Source of the DNA: CAVORB01 sp963698495
GTDB taxonomy: Bacteria > Pseudomonadota > Gammaproteobacteria > Chromatiales > Chromatiaceae
Assembly (NCBI GenBank): GCA_963698495.1
Contig: CAVORB010000011.1
Location: forward strand, 1-64,000
Reading direction: 5' to 3'
DNA length: 64,000 nucleotides
This document shows, piece by piece, positions 34,618-43,012 of this stretch. The first letter of the stretch is position 1; the number at the start of each line of letters is the position of its first letter. Under the pieces are notes generated by a model. The model was not told the DNA's origin, did no database searches, and was given only the letters and a program-made list of their open reading frames with translations. A program made the position numbers and the translations under genes.

Positions 34618-34686
34618 GAAGTGGTCGGAGGGATTATCCCCGGTTACGCCCGGGGATGCGTCAGCGTGGTTGCTTCCTAACCGCGA

Positions 34687-36825
34687 TCACTGGACCGTAG
34701 TTACGGCGGTAGCAGTGTTGTTGTCGGTGTTGGTGTCGTCATCCGCCGTCACGGTCGCCGTCCAGAAGATCCGGCGCGGTACCCAGGGCGCCGTCACAGT
34801 GAGCGGGAAGGTCACGGTCAGCTCGGCGTTCGCCGCGAGATCCTCGAACGGAATGGTCTGGGCTGCGGCGGTCACCGAGCCGTTGTAATTGCGGCCTATC
34901 AGCGTGATGTCGCCTGAAGCTGCGCCCGGACCGGCGTTCGCAACCGTGACGTCGATGGTCTCTGCCGAAGCGCCGTCCCAGATCGCCGGAGCGTCCAGGC
35001 TCGACAGGATCACGTCGTAGTCGGTCGGGATTGGGGGCTCGCCCTCGTACTCGATCTCCAGCCATGCGTTGTAGACGGCGGTGGACTTGCGGTCGCCCTT
35101 GACATAGACGGCAAGGTCGAAGTCCTCCGACATCGGCAGGCCGTTGGAGGTGACCGGCTGCGCATCTTCGACGTTGCAGAACTCGTCGACGTTGATGATG
35201 GTGACGTTCGGGTTGCTTGCCAGCATGCAGCGGCCCGGCTCATCCGGGTCCGCAACCACGGTCAGGTCGACCCAGCCCTTGCTGGTGGCCAGCGGACCGT
35301 TCTCGTCTTCCCAATCCAGCAGGTTGATGACCGTGGTCACCGGATCACCCACGTTGTACTTGATATTCTCTTTGGTGAACGGGGGCGGGCTGCATTCCAC
35401 GAGCGGGATCTCGAGGCCGGGGATGTCCTGCCCGAACTTGTTCGCCTTCAGGCGCCACCGCGGCCCGGAAACCAGCTCGCCGAGGCTGTCGTCCGGCAGC
35501 GGGCTGCCGACGAAGTCGAACACATCAGCGGCCGTGTTGGGGTTCCGGTAGGACCACTCGAACGGGTCGCGCTCGATGGTGGTGTAGTAGGCGTTGGTGA
35601 GCGCGCCGGGAAGATCCGCGGAGAAGGGATAGGGGGGAGCGCCCGGCTCGTCGGTCGTTGGTGCTTCATCCACCGCGAACGGCATGTTCTTGAAGTAGGT
35701 GCCGGTACCGACGAACGTCGGGTCGAGGGTGCCTTCCTCGTCGTCGATCACGTCCGCGTCGCCCTCGTAGCAGGGCTTGGTGGACTTCCACACGGCGCCG
35801 CCGTCAAACACCTGGTAGTCGGGCTTGCGGCCGGTGGCCGCCTCGTTCTCCAGGTCCTCCGGGCGCAGCTGGTCGTTGGGGTTGTTGGTGATCCAGTGGT
35901 TGACCACCAGGTGGGCCTTGGTCACCACGTAGTCGGCGCCAGGCTCTTTCCAGTCGTCCGGCAGAGCCAGGCGGGCGTACATGCGGATGTCGTTGGGCCG
36001 CTTGATCAGGCCGCCCCAGCGATACAGCGCCTTGCCGTCGTCCTTCAGGGTTACGGAGTAATCGGGGCTGAGCGCGATGTCGTCCAGCACCGTGGTATTG
36101 TCGTTGGCATCCATCTGCACGCCCGGCGTCGAGTCGGTCAGCCGGATCGTGGGCTCGCCGTCCGCAAGGATCGACAGGTAGTCGTCGAGGTCGATGCCCG
36201 GCGCTCCACAGTCCACGGACAGGGAGCCGTCAGGGGTCTCCTGGACGCCCTGCACGCCGGTCTCCGGGTCCGCGTAGAAGTACGGGATGGTCTCGTGGCA
36301 GCTCAGCACGTGCTCCATGACCGTGTAGTGCTCGGTTGAGCATTTCACCGAGTTGCCGCCCAGGCCCTGGCACCAGGTACCCAGTGGGGCCTTGACCTTG
36401 TAGCGGTCGGTTTCGGCATTGGAGATCTTGACGCCCATCAACGTGGGACCGTCCATGATGTTGCCGGCCCAGCCCTCCATGTAGTCCCCGTCACGCGCCT
36501 TCTCCTGGGCACCGACGAAGTCGACGACATAGAAGCCGAACTCGCTGTCGACCGGGTAGAGGACGACGCCTTCCTTGTCCACCACCGGTTGTGCCGCGTC
36601 TGCGGGACAAACCGAGGTGATGCCGCAGAGGATGGTCGGGTCCTGGACGACGCCTGCTGCACCGTAGGTGCTGCCGTCGAATCCACCCTGGATGTCGTCA
36701 ACGGAAAAGATATGCGGCACGGGCGATACCCAAGCCTGCGCGTTGGTGCTAGCAGCCAGGCCGACGGCGGCTGCGATGGCGAGTGCCAGTGGTGTCTTGT
36801 GTAGTTTGCTGTTACCGATAGTCAT
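34687..36825 (-). CDS. Large exported protein with C-terminal CARDB-like domain, function unknown
   Basis: 712 residues with a signal peptide (TPLALAIAAAVGLAASTNAQA). The body is acidic and beta-rich, with several Cys (LCGITSVCP, KCSTEHYTVMEHVLSCHETI) and no membrane helix. The last 110 residues (YDVILSSLDAPAIWDG, VTVANAGPGAASGDI, TADDDTNTDNNTATAVTTVQ) look like a CARDB/Ig-like adhesion domain. Only one CxxxH-type Cys/His pair is seen, with no CXXCH, so it is not a heme protein. It has its own terminator and a Crp/Fnr regulator upstream on the same strand. A structural or surface role is a guess. Confidence 0.7.
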   Translation of the reverse strand: MTIGNSKLHKTPLALAIAAAVGLAASTNAQAWVSPVPHIFSVDDIQGGFDGSTYGAAGVVQDPTILCGITSVCPADAAQPVVDKEGVVLYPVDSEFGFYVVDFVGAQEKARDGDYMEGWAGNIMDGPTLMGVKISNAETDRYKVKAPLGTWCQGLGGNSVKCSTEHYTVMEHVLSCHETIPYFYADPETGVQGVQETPDGSLSVDCGAPGIDLDDYLSILADGEPTIRLTDSTPGVQMDANDNTTVLDDIALSPDYSVTLKDDGKALYRWGGLIKRPNDIRMYARLALPDDWKEPGADYVVTKAHLVVNHWITNNPNDQLRPEDLENEAATGRKPDYQVFDGGAVWKSTKPCYEGDADVIDDEEGTLDPTFVGTGTYFKNMPFAVDEAPTTDEPGAPPYPFSADLPGALTNAYYTTIERDPFEWSYRNPNTAADVFDFVGSPLPDDSLGELVSGPRWRLKANKFGQDIPGLEIPLVECSPPPFTKENIKYNVGDPVTTVINLLDWEDENGPLATSKGWVDLTVVADPDEPGRCMLASNPNVTIINVDEFCNVEDAQPVTSNGLPMSEDFDLAVYVKGDRKSTAVYNAWLEIEYEGEPPIPTDYDVILSSLDAPAIWDGASAETIDVTVANAGPGAASGDITLIGRNYNGSVTAAAQTIPFEDLAANAELTVTFPLTVTAPWVPRRIFWTATVTADDDTNTDNNTATAVTTVQ

Positions 36826-37205
36826 GTCTATCTCCGGTCTCGTTCACCTCAATGACCGTCCTCTGGTGGACGGATTCCCTTTCCGCCGCTGCTATGGCGG
36901 GGTTCCCTACTCTCAGCTACGAGCTTGTTGCAAAACGCAACCGACCCGAAACCGATCCAAAAAGCGCTTCCGGCATTCGCGCAATCGCGGGCCTGCCCTC
37001 AGCACGGTCCCTCGACACATTCCCTTGCCGCAGGTCTATGGCCTGCTTCCTCGGTCCAGTGATGCCAATTCGCGACCTGAGAGGCGGTGCTCGCAGGGGT
37101 GTTGATTGGCATATAAAAATATTGATATTTTCTGACTCATTGTCCGAAAAAAAACCGCCGAATCTGGTTTCTGCCGGCAAGGCAACGCTTCGCCCCGCGG
37201 CGCCA
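36826..37205. other. Intergenic with AT-rich patch and possible terminator
   Basis: This separates the regulator gene from the exported protein gene. An AT-rich stretch near 37112-37130 contains AAAATAT-TG-ATATTTT, and at 37147-37154 eight A's (T-tract on the minus strand) follow a weak GCCG/CGGC stem that may terminate the regulator transcript. No gene is supported. Confidence 0.45.
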
Positions 37206-37985
37206 TCAACACGGGAGCGCCCCCAAGTCGCAGCGGTAGGTCTTCGGCGCGATGCGCGTGAGGACCTGCTCGCGCTTGAGCTCGGCGGTGGCGCGGCTGA
37301 CTGACTCCACCGAGGTGCCGAGGATCGCCGCCAGGTCGTGCACCGAAGGAAGCTCGATCTCGGCGGCTGCGTTGGGGGTGAGCTCGACCAGGAGCTTGAG
37401 CAGGCGGTACACGCGTGTCTTAACCGCACCCGCTGTGAGATCGGTGATCCAGCGGTCGGCGTACTCGACGTAGCGTTCCCATTGCACCACCAGCCGCTCG
37501 GCGAGCTGGGCGTTCTGCATCTGGAGCTGATCTATGACTTGGAAGGGGATGCGGCAAAGCCCGGTCTGCTGCAGCGTCGTGGCGGTATGCCAGTGGAGGC
37601 CCTCTTTTAGCCCCTCGAGGCCGACCGCCGCGCCGGGTCCGAGCAGGCGCACGATGCGGGTGGTGTCCTCGGGCGAGCGTTTGGCGAGCTTCACCAGGCC
37701 CCAGCGCACGGTGTAGACCGCATCCGCCGGGCCGCTCTCGGCATAGAGCACGGTGCCGGCCGGCACGATGGCGCTCTTGACGGGAAGGAAGGTCTGGTCG
37801 AAGTCCGAGCCGCGCAGGGCGGCGAACAGGGTCTGCTGGCGGATCGCGCAGTGACGGCAGTCCGCGCTCTCCTCCCAGGCGATCTCGGAGCAACTCGGGC
37901 CTTCGATCGGCAGGCGCACGGTAGGCGCTTCGTGATGCCGCCTGACGGAGTGGTCGGTCATGATGGTAGGTGCCGATACTGCCAA
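37206..37985 (-). CDS. Crp/Fnr-family transcription regulator with cysteine-rich N-terminus
   Basis: 259 residues (251 if the ATG at 37961 is used). The cyclic-nucleotide-like barrel is followed by the dimer helix and a winged helix whose recognition segment TSVESVSRATAELK has the FNR-type E-x-x-S-R contact residues that read TTGA(C/T). Cysteines at 32, 43 and 46 (C-x10-C-x2-C) and a Cys in TGLCRIPF match the positions of FNR cluster ligands only loosely, so an oxygen- or NO-sensing Fe-S cluster is possible but unproven. Two TTGAC-N4-GTCAA palindromes in this window (11330, 31884) are candidate targets. Confidence 0.85.
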   Translation of the reverse strand: MAVSAPTIMTDHSVRRHHEAPTVRLPIEGPSCSEIAWEESADCRHCAIRQQTLFAALRGSDFDQTFLPVKSAIVPAGTVLYAESGPADAVYTVRWGLVKLAKRSPEDTTRIVRLLGPGAAVGLEGLKEGLHWHTATTLQQTGLCRIPFQVIDQLQMQNAQLAERLVVQWERYVEYADRWITDLTAGAVKTRVYRLLKLLVELTPNAAAEIELPSVHDLAAILGTSVESVSRATAELKREQVLTRIAPKTYRCDLGALPC

Positions 37986-38663
37986 CGGAGAACAGGCGTT
38001 TTCCTGCCTCGGTGAAATTCCCTGCCCTTTATCCTAGAACTCGATCACAAAAATAGAACAGGGTTCGGCGTGGAATTTGATCTTACGCAAGGAAAGACAT
38101 TTTTTCGTATTTTTTCTCCTTGTAGGAAATTTCTGAAAGTACTGAAGGGGGATTCATACAGGCGCGAAGGCGGTGGTTCTTGGCCGGTCTTTTCGCACTA
38201 AAGCAATGCCGTAGAAGGCTGATGTTCAGCACTGTTTTCTCATGACTTTCCTTCCTCGCTGCGTGTCTATCCCTTTCGATGTTGGCCGGGCCTTCGAAAT
38301 CAGATTGAACAAGGCATTGATAATTCGCAACCAAACGGGCGTCGGAGTCCGCCCCTCGGGGCCTTGCCCGATTGACAATTCACAATGATCTCGCGGGATC
38401 TCAATAAACACGCGGCGTCTGGGCAAACCGGGCCTTCCAGGGCAGCATTTTTCGCGCCTGGTTACTGGAATTGATCATTGGCAAGACAAGGACCCTCCCT
38501 GACTCCGACCGACTGGCAGGAATCCCGCGGATCGATTCAAAAGACGGATGAGATTGGCTTGGGGGCTTCGGCGGGGGATTGGTGTTGGGCCGCCGAGGGT
38601 GTCGGGGCCGCGTTTGAGGCGCGTCAGGAGGAACCGGGCGGAGTCCCCGCCCGGTGGACAGGG
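37986..38663. other. Intergenic, partly AT-rich; no supported gene
   Basis: No frame carries a ribosome site plus recognisable sequence. A degenerate TTGAC-AATT-CACAA site lies at 38372-38385. Weak minus-strand frames (38083-38334, 38401 on) look like chance readings. Confidence 0.45.
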
Positions 38664-38987
38664 CTAGCTGTCGTAACGGTCGACCTCGGTGTGGTTCTGG
38701 AGGGAGGGCAGGGTGATGTCGAGCGCGGACCGAATGCTCGCCAGGCAGAGATTGGTGAAGCCGTTGCCGTCCTGCTTGAGCATGCGGGATAGCTCCGAGC
38801 GAATCCAGGGCAGCGGGAAGTAGATCTCGCCGTCGCGCTCGTGCCCGGCGACTCCCGCGCGCCGGGCGCTGTCCAGGGCGCCCTGGACGCCCAATGGGTG
38901 GTGGGACGCGTGGATGACGAATCCGCCGTCCGGGGCCGTGCCGACGACGGTTGCGGGGTGGCTCGAGCAGGTCCAGTTGATGTTCAT
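38664..38987 (-). CDS. Small soluble protein of unknown function
   Basis: 107 residues starting 10 bases after GAGGAGAA. The sequence (MNINWTCSSHPATVVG, DGEIYFPLPWIRSELSRMLKQDGNGFTNLCLASIRSALDIT) has no signal peptide or membrane helix and no recognised family. Good ribosome site and balanced amino-acid use support it being real. It is monocistronic. Confidence 0.6.
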   Translation of the reverse strand: MNINWTCSSHPATVVGTAPDGGFVIHASHHPLGVQGALDSARRAGVAGHERDGEIYFPLPWIRSELSRMLKQDGNGFTNLCLASIRSALDITLPSLQNHTEVDRYDS

Positions 38988-39495
38988 TCGCGTTGTTCTC
39001 CTCTGCTGGGCAGGCCCCGGGGGCCGTGACTGTTTGGTATCGAGGTTGAGCTAACCATACGTGCTCTCGCCGCGCCGGACTGTGACTCGTTCCCGAAATC
39101 CGAACGGTGCTGGCGGGTGCACCGAGACCCGGTGCCAAGTAACCGGCCATCGTGAGCCGCCGCCCCGCAGTGATCCGCGTTTCCACCGCCCGTCGGCATC
39201 GGGAGGCGGTCAGTCAAGTTGCGAAACACCTACTGGCGCGATAGCATCGCGCCAGCCCGACGATACGCTGATGATTGGCCGCACCGGCCGGAATGAGCGT
39301 GCCATCTGAGGGAATGCGGATTCGATTCATCCCTGAATTCAATCAAGTCGCGATCCGAGAAACGCGAATCCCGGATTGCGCCATTTCCAATCGCATACGC
39401 GCTTAAAAATGATGGTGCGTCCAGGTGCCACGGAAAGTGCTGTATTGATTCAGCGTCCGTAAGTTTTTGTCGTGAACAGTTAGAGGTTATATCCA
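38988..39495. other. Intergenic containing a copy of the dispersed repeat
   Basis: Apart from the repeat (39267-39415) nothing is recognised. The segment separates the divergent small gene from the next plus-strand membrane protein. Confidence 0.45.
39267..39415. repeat. Dispersed hairpin repeat, copy 1 (divergent, split)
   Basis: Core GCTGATGATTGGCCG...CGGCC...GAGCGTGCCATC matches copy 2 with compensatory changes in the stem (GGCCG/CGGCC). After about 45 inserted bases the second half (GAAACGCGAATCCCGGATTGC ... ACGCGCTTAAAAATG) resumes the similarity. Confidence 0.55.
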
Positions 39496-39897
39496 ATGGA
39501 AGCCGTGCTGAGCCAACGCGTCGCCAAGCTGGTAACGAACGGGTGGGAGCCCGTAACGACAACCGAAACCACCGCGTCCCTGGCGGGTCGGCGGCCCTTT
39601 GCCTGGTGGCTTTTCCTGATCGTGATCTTTCTATTTCCGCTTTTCGGCGGCCTCTTGTATCTGGTCTTCTGGCTTGCGACATCGAAGGCAACGGTGTTTC
39701 TGCACGTGGAGGATGGCAAGATCATCATTGCGGGGGATGAATGGCTCATCCGACTTCAAGAGGCCCAGCGGGAGGCATACGTAGAGAAGCAACGTCAAAT
39801 TAAAGAGAAAGGATTCCTGCGGGTGATGTGGCCGCAACTTCTCGTTTCGCTCCTGTTGATCGGGGCGTGGATTTACTTGCTGAAAACCTATCTTTAG
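39496..39897 (+). CDS. Two-helix membrane protein of unknown function
   Basis: 133 residues. Two strong hydrophobic helices (FAWWLFLIVIFLFPLFGGLLYLVFW and LLVSLLLIGAWIYLLKTYL) flank a soluble loop with a coiled, charged segment (QEAQREAYVEKQRQIKEKG). The N-terminus is soluble. No family recognised; the pattern resembles small stress-associated inner-membrane proteins. A repeat copy begins 7 bases after the stop and may act as its 3' hairpin. Confidence 0.7.
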   Translation: MEAVLSQRVAKLVTNGWEPVTTTETTASLAGRRPFAWWLFLIVIFLFPLFGGLLYLVFWLATSKATVFLHVEDGKIIIAGDEWLIRLQEAQREAYVEKQRQIKEKGFLRVMWPQLLVSLLLIGAWIYLLKTYL

Positions 39898-39903
39898 GAC
39901 GAC

Positions 39904-40000
39904 GCTGATTATTGGCCATCCTGGCCAAAATCAGCACGCCACCCAAGAAGCGCGATTCTCGGGTGGCTTCATGTTCAAACGCTCACGCGCTTGAACATGG
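39904..40000. repeat. Dispersed hairpin repeat, copy 2 (best preserved)
   Basis: Three nested hairpins occur in order: TTGGCCA-TCC-TGGCCAA, then GCCACCC ... GGGTGGC, then CATGTTCAA ... TTGAACATG. This is the reference copy for the family and follows the stop of the two-helix membrane protein. Confidence 0.75.
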
Positions 40001-40389
40001 CGTCACATCCCTGTGCCGCGGGTAAGGCTGCATTGATCAGCGTCCCGGGATCGCGCTCCGAGAACTCGGTTTCCGAGGACGCCCAGTCTCCCGAGCCTGC
40101 GCGCGGGCAGATGGCGGCCTTGTCCGCACCGCCCGGGCACCTTGACTTTAGAGGTGCCCGCGGACTCAATGCCTCAGGCCGGGCGCTTGCCCGGCACCCT
40201 GCCGCTCGATGCCCGCGAAAATGGGGCGAGCATCGGTTTCGACCCCGAAGCGGGATGACATGGCCGCGTGCCGGCGAGGCGTCCTTCATCGAAGGGGCCG
40301 GGGCGCGCTTGAGCGCCAGTTCATCCTCCGCAGTCAGAGGCCTGGATGAGACTGTCTCCCGTCCTGAGCAGATTTGAGCGAGTATCCGT
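40001..40389. other. Intergenic upstream of the symporter
   Basis: No gene. An 8-bp hairpin GGGCACCT/AGGTGCCC lies at 40135-40159. Confidence 0.45.
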
Positions 40390-41688
40390 ATGAACGAGCC
40401 GCTATCACGCCCGCCGGGACGCCGCATCGGGATCGCCACCCAGGTCTTCATCGCTCTCGGACTCGGGGTCTTTGTCGGCGTCTTCTTCGGCGAGGAGGCC
40501 GCCTTCCTGAGTATCGGGGGGGATGTCTTCATTGCCCTGCTGCAGATCACGGTCATCCCCTATGTGGTCGTCGCCCTGATCACGTCGCTCGGCCGCCTGA
40601 CCCTGAGTGAGGCGAAGGCGCTCGGGCTCAAAGCCGGGGCCGTGCTGCTCGTCCTGTGGGCGATCGGTCTGGCGGTGGTGCTGGCGAGTCCGCTGGCCTT
40701 CCCTGATTGGCCGTCGGCCTCGTTCTTCAGCACCAGCCAGATCGAAGAACGGCCGCCGGTCGATTTCCTCTCGCTCTACATCCCCTCGAATATCTTCGCC
40801 TCCCTGTCGAACGCCGTGGTGCCTGCCATCGTCGTGTTCAGCATCCTGTTCGGGGTGGCGCTGATCCGGGTCGAGAGCAAGCGGCGCGTGGTGGATCTGT
40901 TGACCGCCATTGGCGACACCCTGATGACCATCACCGGTTTCATCGGCAGGCTTGCCCCGTACGGGGTGTTCGCGATCACGGCGAGCGCAGCCGGCACCAT
41001 CGACATCACCGAGTTAGCCCGCCTGCAGGTGTACATCGCCGTCTACGTGGGGCTGGCGCTGACCCTGAGCCTGTGGATCATCCCGGGTCTGATCGCGAGC
41101 CTGACCCCGCTCGGCTACGGCAGCGTGGTGCGGGCCTTCCGCGGACCGCTGATCACCGCCTTCGCCACGGCGAACCTGCTGATCGTGCTCCCGGTCCTGG
41201 CCGCCGACGCCAAGCGTCTGGTGGCGGAAACGGACGGACAGGAAGACGGGGCGGACGAGCAGGAGGAGTCCGCGATCGACATCCTGATCCCCGCCGCGTT
41301 TCCGTTTCCGAATCTGGGGCTGATCATGTCCCTGATGTTCGTGCTGTTCGGCGGCTGGTTCGTCGGCTCCAGCATCTCCCCGGCCTATTACCCGACCCTG
41401 GCCGGCGCCGGGCTCGCGGGGCTGTTCGGCGGCACCATCCTGACGCTGCCCTTCCTGTTCGACATGTTTCAGCTCCCGGCCGACCTGTTCCAGATGTTCA
41501 TCACCGTGGACGTGATCGCGGCCCGATTCGGCACCCTGCTCGCCGGGATGCACATCATCGCGATCGCCCTGATCGGGGCCTACGCGATGCAGGGTGGGCT
41601 TCGGTTCAACCCGCTGCGCCTGCTGCGGCTGGGCGTGACCTCGCTGGTGCTCGTCGTCGCTGTGCTGCTCGGCATCCGGGCCTTTTAG
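40390..41688 (+). CDS. Dicarboxylate/amino acid:cation symporter (DAACS family), ends at an in-frame amber
   Basis: 432 residues to a TAG. About eight membrane helices; family segments include FIALLQITVIPYVVVALI, LSNAVVPAIVVFSILFGVAL, a core loop FATANLLIVLP and LAGLFGGTILTLPFLFDMFQLPADLFQMFITVDVIAARFGTLLAGMH. It is the GltP/DctA group, which moves acidic amino acids or dicarboxylates with Na+ or H+. The frame stays open after the stop for another 903 bases, coding a solute-binding domain (next entry). Known relatives exist as a single symporter-binding-protein fusion, so the TAG may be a recent nonsense mutation, an error or a readthrough site. Confidence 0.85.
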   Translation: MNEPLSRPPGRRIGIATQVFIALGLGVFVGVFFGEEAAFLSIGGDVFIALLQITVIPYVVVALITSLGRLTLSEAKALGLKAGAVLLVLWAIGLAVVLASPLAFPDWPSASFFSTSQIEERPPVDFLSLYIPSNIFASLSNAVVPAIVVFSILFGVALIRVESKRRVVDLLTAIGDTLMTITGFIGRLAPYGVFAITASAAGTIDITELARLQVYIAVYVGLALTLSLWIIPGLIASLTPLGYGSVVRAFRGPLITAFATANLLIVLPVLAADAKRLVAETDGQEDGADEQEESAIDILIPAAFPFPNLGLIMSLMFVLFGGWFVGSSISPAYYPTLAGAGLAGLFGGTILTLPFLFDMFQLPADLFQMFITVDVIAARFGTLLAGMHIIAIALIGAYAMQGGLRFNPLRLLRLGVTSLVLVVAVLLGIRAF

Positions 41689-42591
41689 ACCTACGTCTAC
41701 GTCGCGCCCTTCACCAAGGACCAGCTGCTGACCGGTCTGGCCCTGCTCGAGGCGCCGCAGCCTCACACCGTCTACCGGGACATCGCCGAGGTGGTCCCGG
41801 TGCCCGGGTCGCAATCGAGTCTGGCCCGCATCCAGGAGAGCGGAATCCTGCGGGCCTGCTACCGGCGCAGCGACTACCCGTCCTCGTTCTTCAACGCCGA
41901 GGGCGACCTGGTCGGTTTCGACATCGAGATGACTCATCGCTTCGCCCGCCAGCTGGACGCACGTGTCGAGTTCGTGCCGGTGAGCTCGATCCCGGATGCC
42001 GAGGAGCGGGTCAACGCTGGCTACTGCGACGTCTTCATGTCCCTGATGCCGATCGCGCCCGAGATGACGCTGCGGTTCGCGATGACGGTGCCGGTGCTCG
42101 AAAGCGCGGTGGGATTGGTGGTGGAGGATCATCGCCGCCGGCAGTTCCGGAGCTGGGAGGGCATCCGGGCCCTGGGACCGATCCGGATCGCGACCGCGGA
42201 GAACCGCGCGACGGGCAATTTCCTGCAGCAGACGCTTCCGGATGCCCTGCCGGTCCTATTCGAGGACACCGACTCGATCGACGCCCTGCTGGGCGCCGAC
42301 CCGCTCGACTTCGACGCGGTGCTGATGCAGGCCGAGGAGGGGGCCGCCTGGACCATCCGCCATCCTCGTTTCAACCTGGTCACGCCATCGCCGGTCCTGC
42401 TGGCGCCCTTCGGCTATGCGATTCGGCTCGGCGATAACGAGCTGCTGACCTTCTTGAACGCCTGGCTGCTGAATGCCCGAGGCGGCGGGACCGTCAATAC
42501 CCTCTATCGCTATTGGATGCTCGGCGAGGTCGGTGCGACCCGGCCGCCGCGCTGGTCCGTGGTCCGGGACGTTCTGGGGTGGCTCGAATGA
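41689..42591 (+). CDS. Solute-binding (family 3-like) domain in frame after the symporter amber
   Basis: About 300 codons in the same frame as the symporter and without another stop. The first 35 codons link to a periplasmic binding fold: SLARIQESGILRACYRRSDYPSSFF, GDLVGFDIEMTHRFARQLDARVEF, AGYCDVFMSLMPIAPEMTLRFAMT, and a C-terminal lobe with NAWLLNARGGGTVNTLYRYWMLGE. This is the polar amino acid (family 3) type. A GTG at 41791 has no ribosome site, and no signal peptide precedes the domain, so free-standing export is unlikely; the symporter helices would normally deliver it. Best read as the lost or readthrough C-terminus of a fused transporter. Confidence 0.75.
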   Translation, partial: TYVYVAPFTKDQLLTGLALLEAPQPHTVYRDIAEVVPVPGSQSSLARIQESGILRACYRRSDYPSSFFNAEGDLVGFDIEMTHRFARQLDARVEFVPVSSIPDAEERVNAGYCDVFMSLMPIAPEMTLRFAMTVPVLESAVGLVVEDHRRRQFRSWEGIRALGPIRIATAENRATGNFLQQTLPDALPVLFEDTDSIDALLGADPLDFDAVLMQAEEGAAWTIRHPRFNLVTPSPVLLAPFGYAIRLGDNELLTFLNAWLLNARGGGTVNTLYRYWMLGEVGATRPPRWSVVRDVLGWLE

Positions 42592-42611
42592 GACCGCAGG
42601 CCGCCCGGGCG

Positions 42612-42630
42612 GGCCCGCTTTGCGGGCCTT
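42612..42630 (+). terminator. Terminator-like hairpin after the transporter fusion
   Basis: GGCCCGC-TTT-GCGGGCC is a 7-bp GC stem with a 3-nt loop, 20 bases after the stop at 42591. The T-tract is only TT, so termination would be weak. Confidence 0.45.
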
Positions 42631-43012
42631 GCCGGTTCGGGTGCCCACGGCTAAAGTACGGGAAGGTCATGCGCTCAATCCGTCTTCGGGGCCGATCAGG
42701 AAACGGATGCACTCGATGGCAGGATCTCGTTGAGGGTCTGAGACGATGCTGAGCCACATGGCCTATCCGATGGTCGCCACGGTGGCTCGTGCTGCTTGCC
42801 ACGCGGAGACGAGTCGCGTTCGCAACCCCCGCGAACCGGCCCCATGGTCTAGAACCGAGCGCCCGGGGTCGTGGTCAATCCGCCGGCCCCGGCGCCGATT
42901 CCGACCAACGGGGGCGGCTAGGCCCCATCCCTCTGGCGGCTTTCGGCGCTCCCAGACCCGTATTGATCTGGGCTGAGCCACTACCAGGGTTCCCGTCTTC
43001 GGAGTCGGACCA
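42631..43012. other. Intergenic, nothing recognised
   Basis: No frame with a plausible ribosome site or family motif; possible remnant sequence. Confidence 0.45.

Noticed and set aside
38083..38334. Small minus-strand frame in the AT-rich intergenic region
   Set aside because: No ribosome site, no signal peptide or conserved pattern; the AT-rich sequence makes chance frames less informative.
38372..38385. Third FNR-like site TTGAC-AATT-CACAA
   Set aside because: Only one arm fits and no gene start lies at a sensible distance.
40707..42437. 576-codon frame overlapping the symporter
   Set aside because: A +1 shadow, rich in Arg, Gly and Pro, with no hydrophobic helices; the symporter frame is family-like.
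41791..42591. The solute-binding domain as a separate gene starting at GTG 41791
   Set aside because: There is no ribosome site or signal peptide, and the in-frame upstream linker is open back to the symporter stop, so it is treated as part of a fusion.
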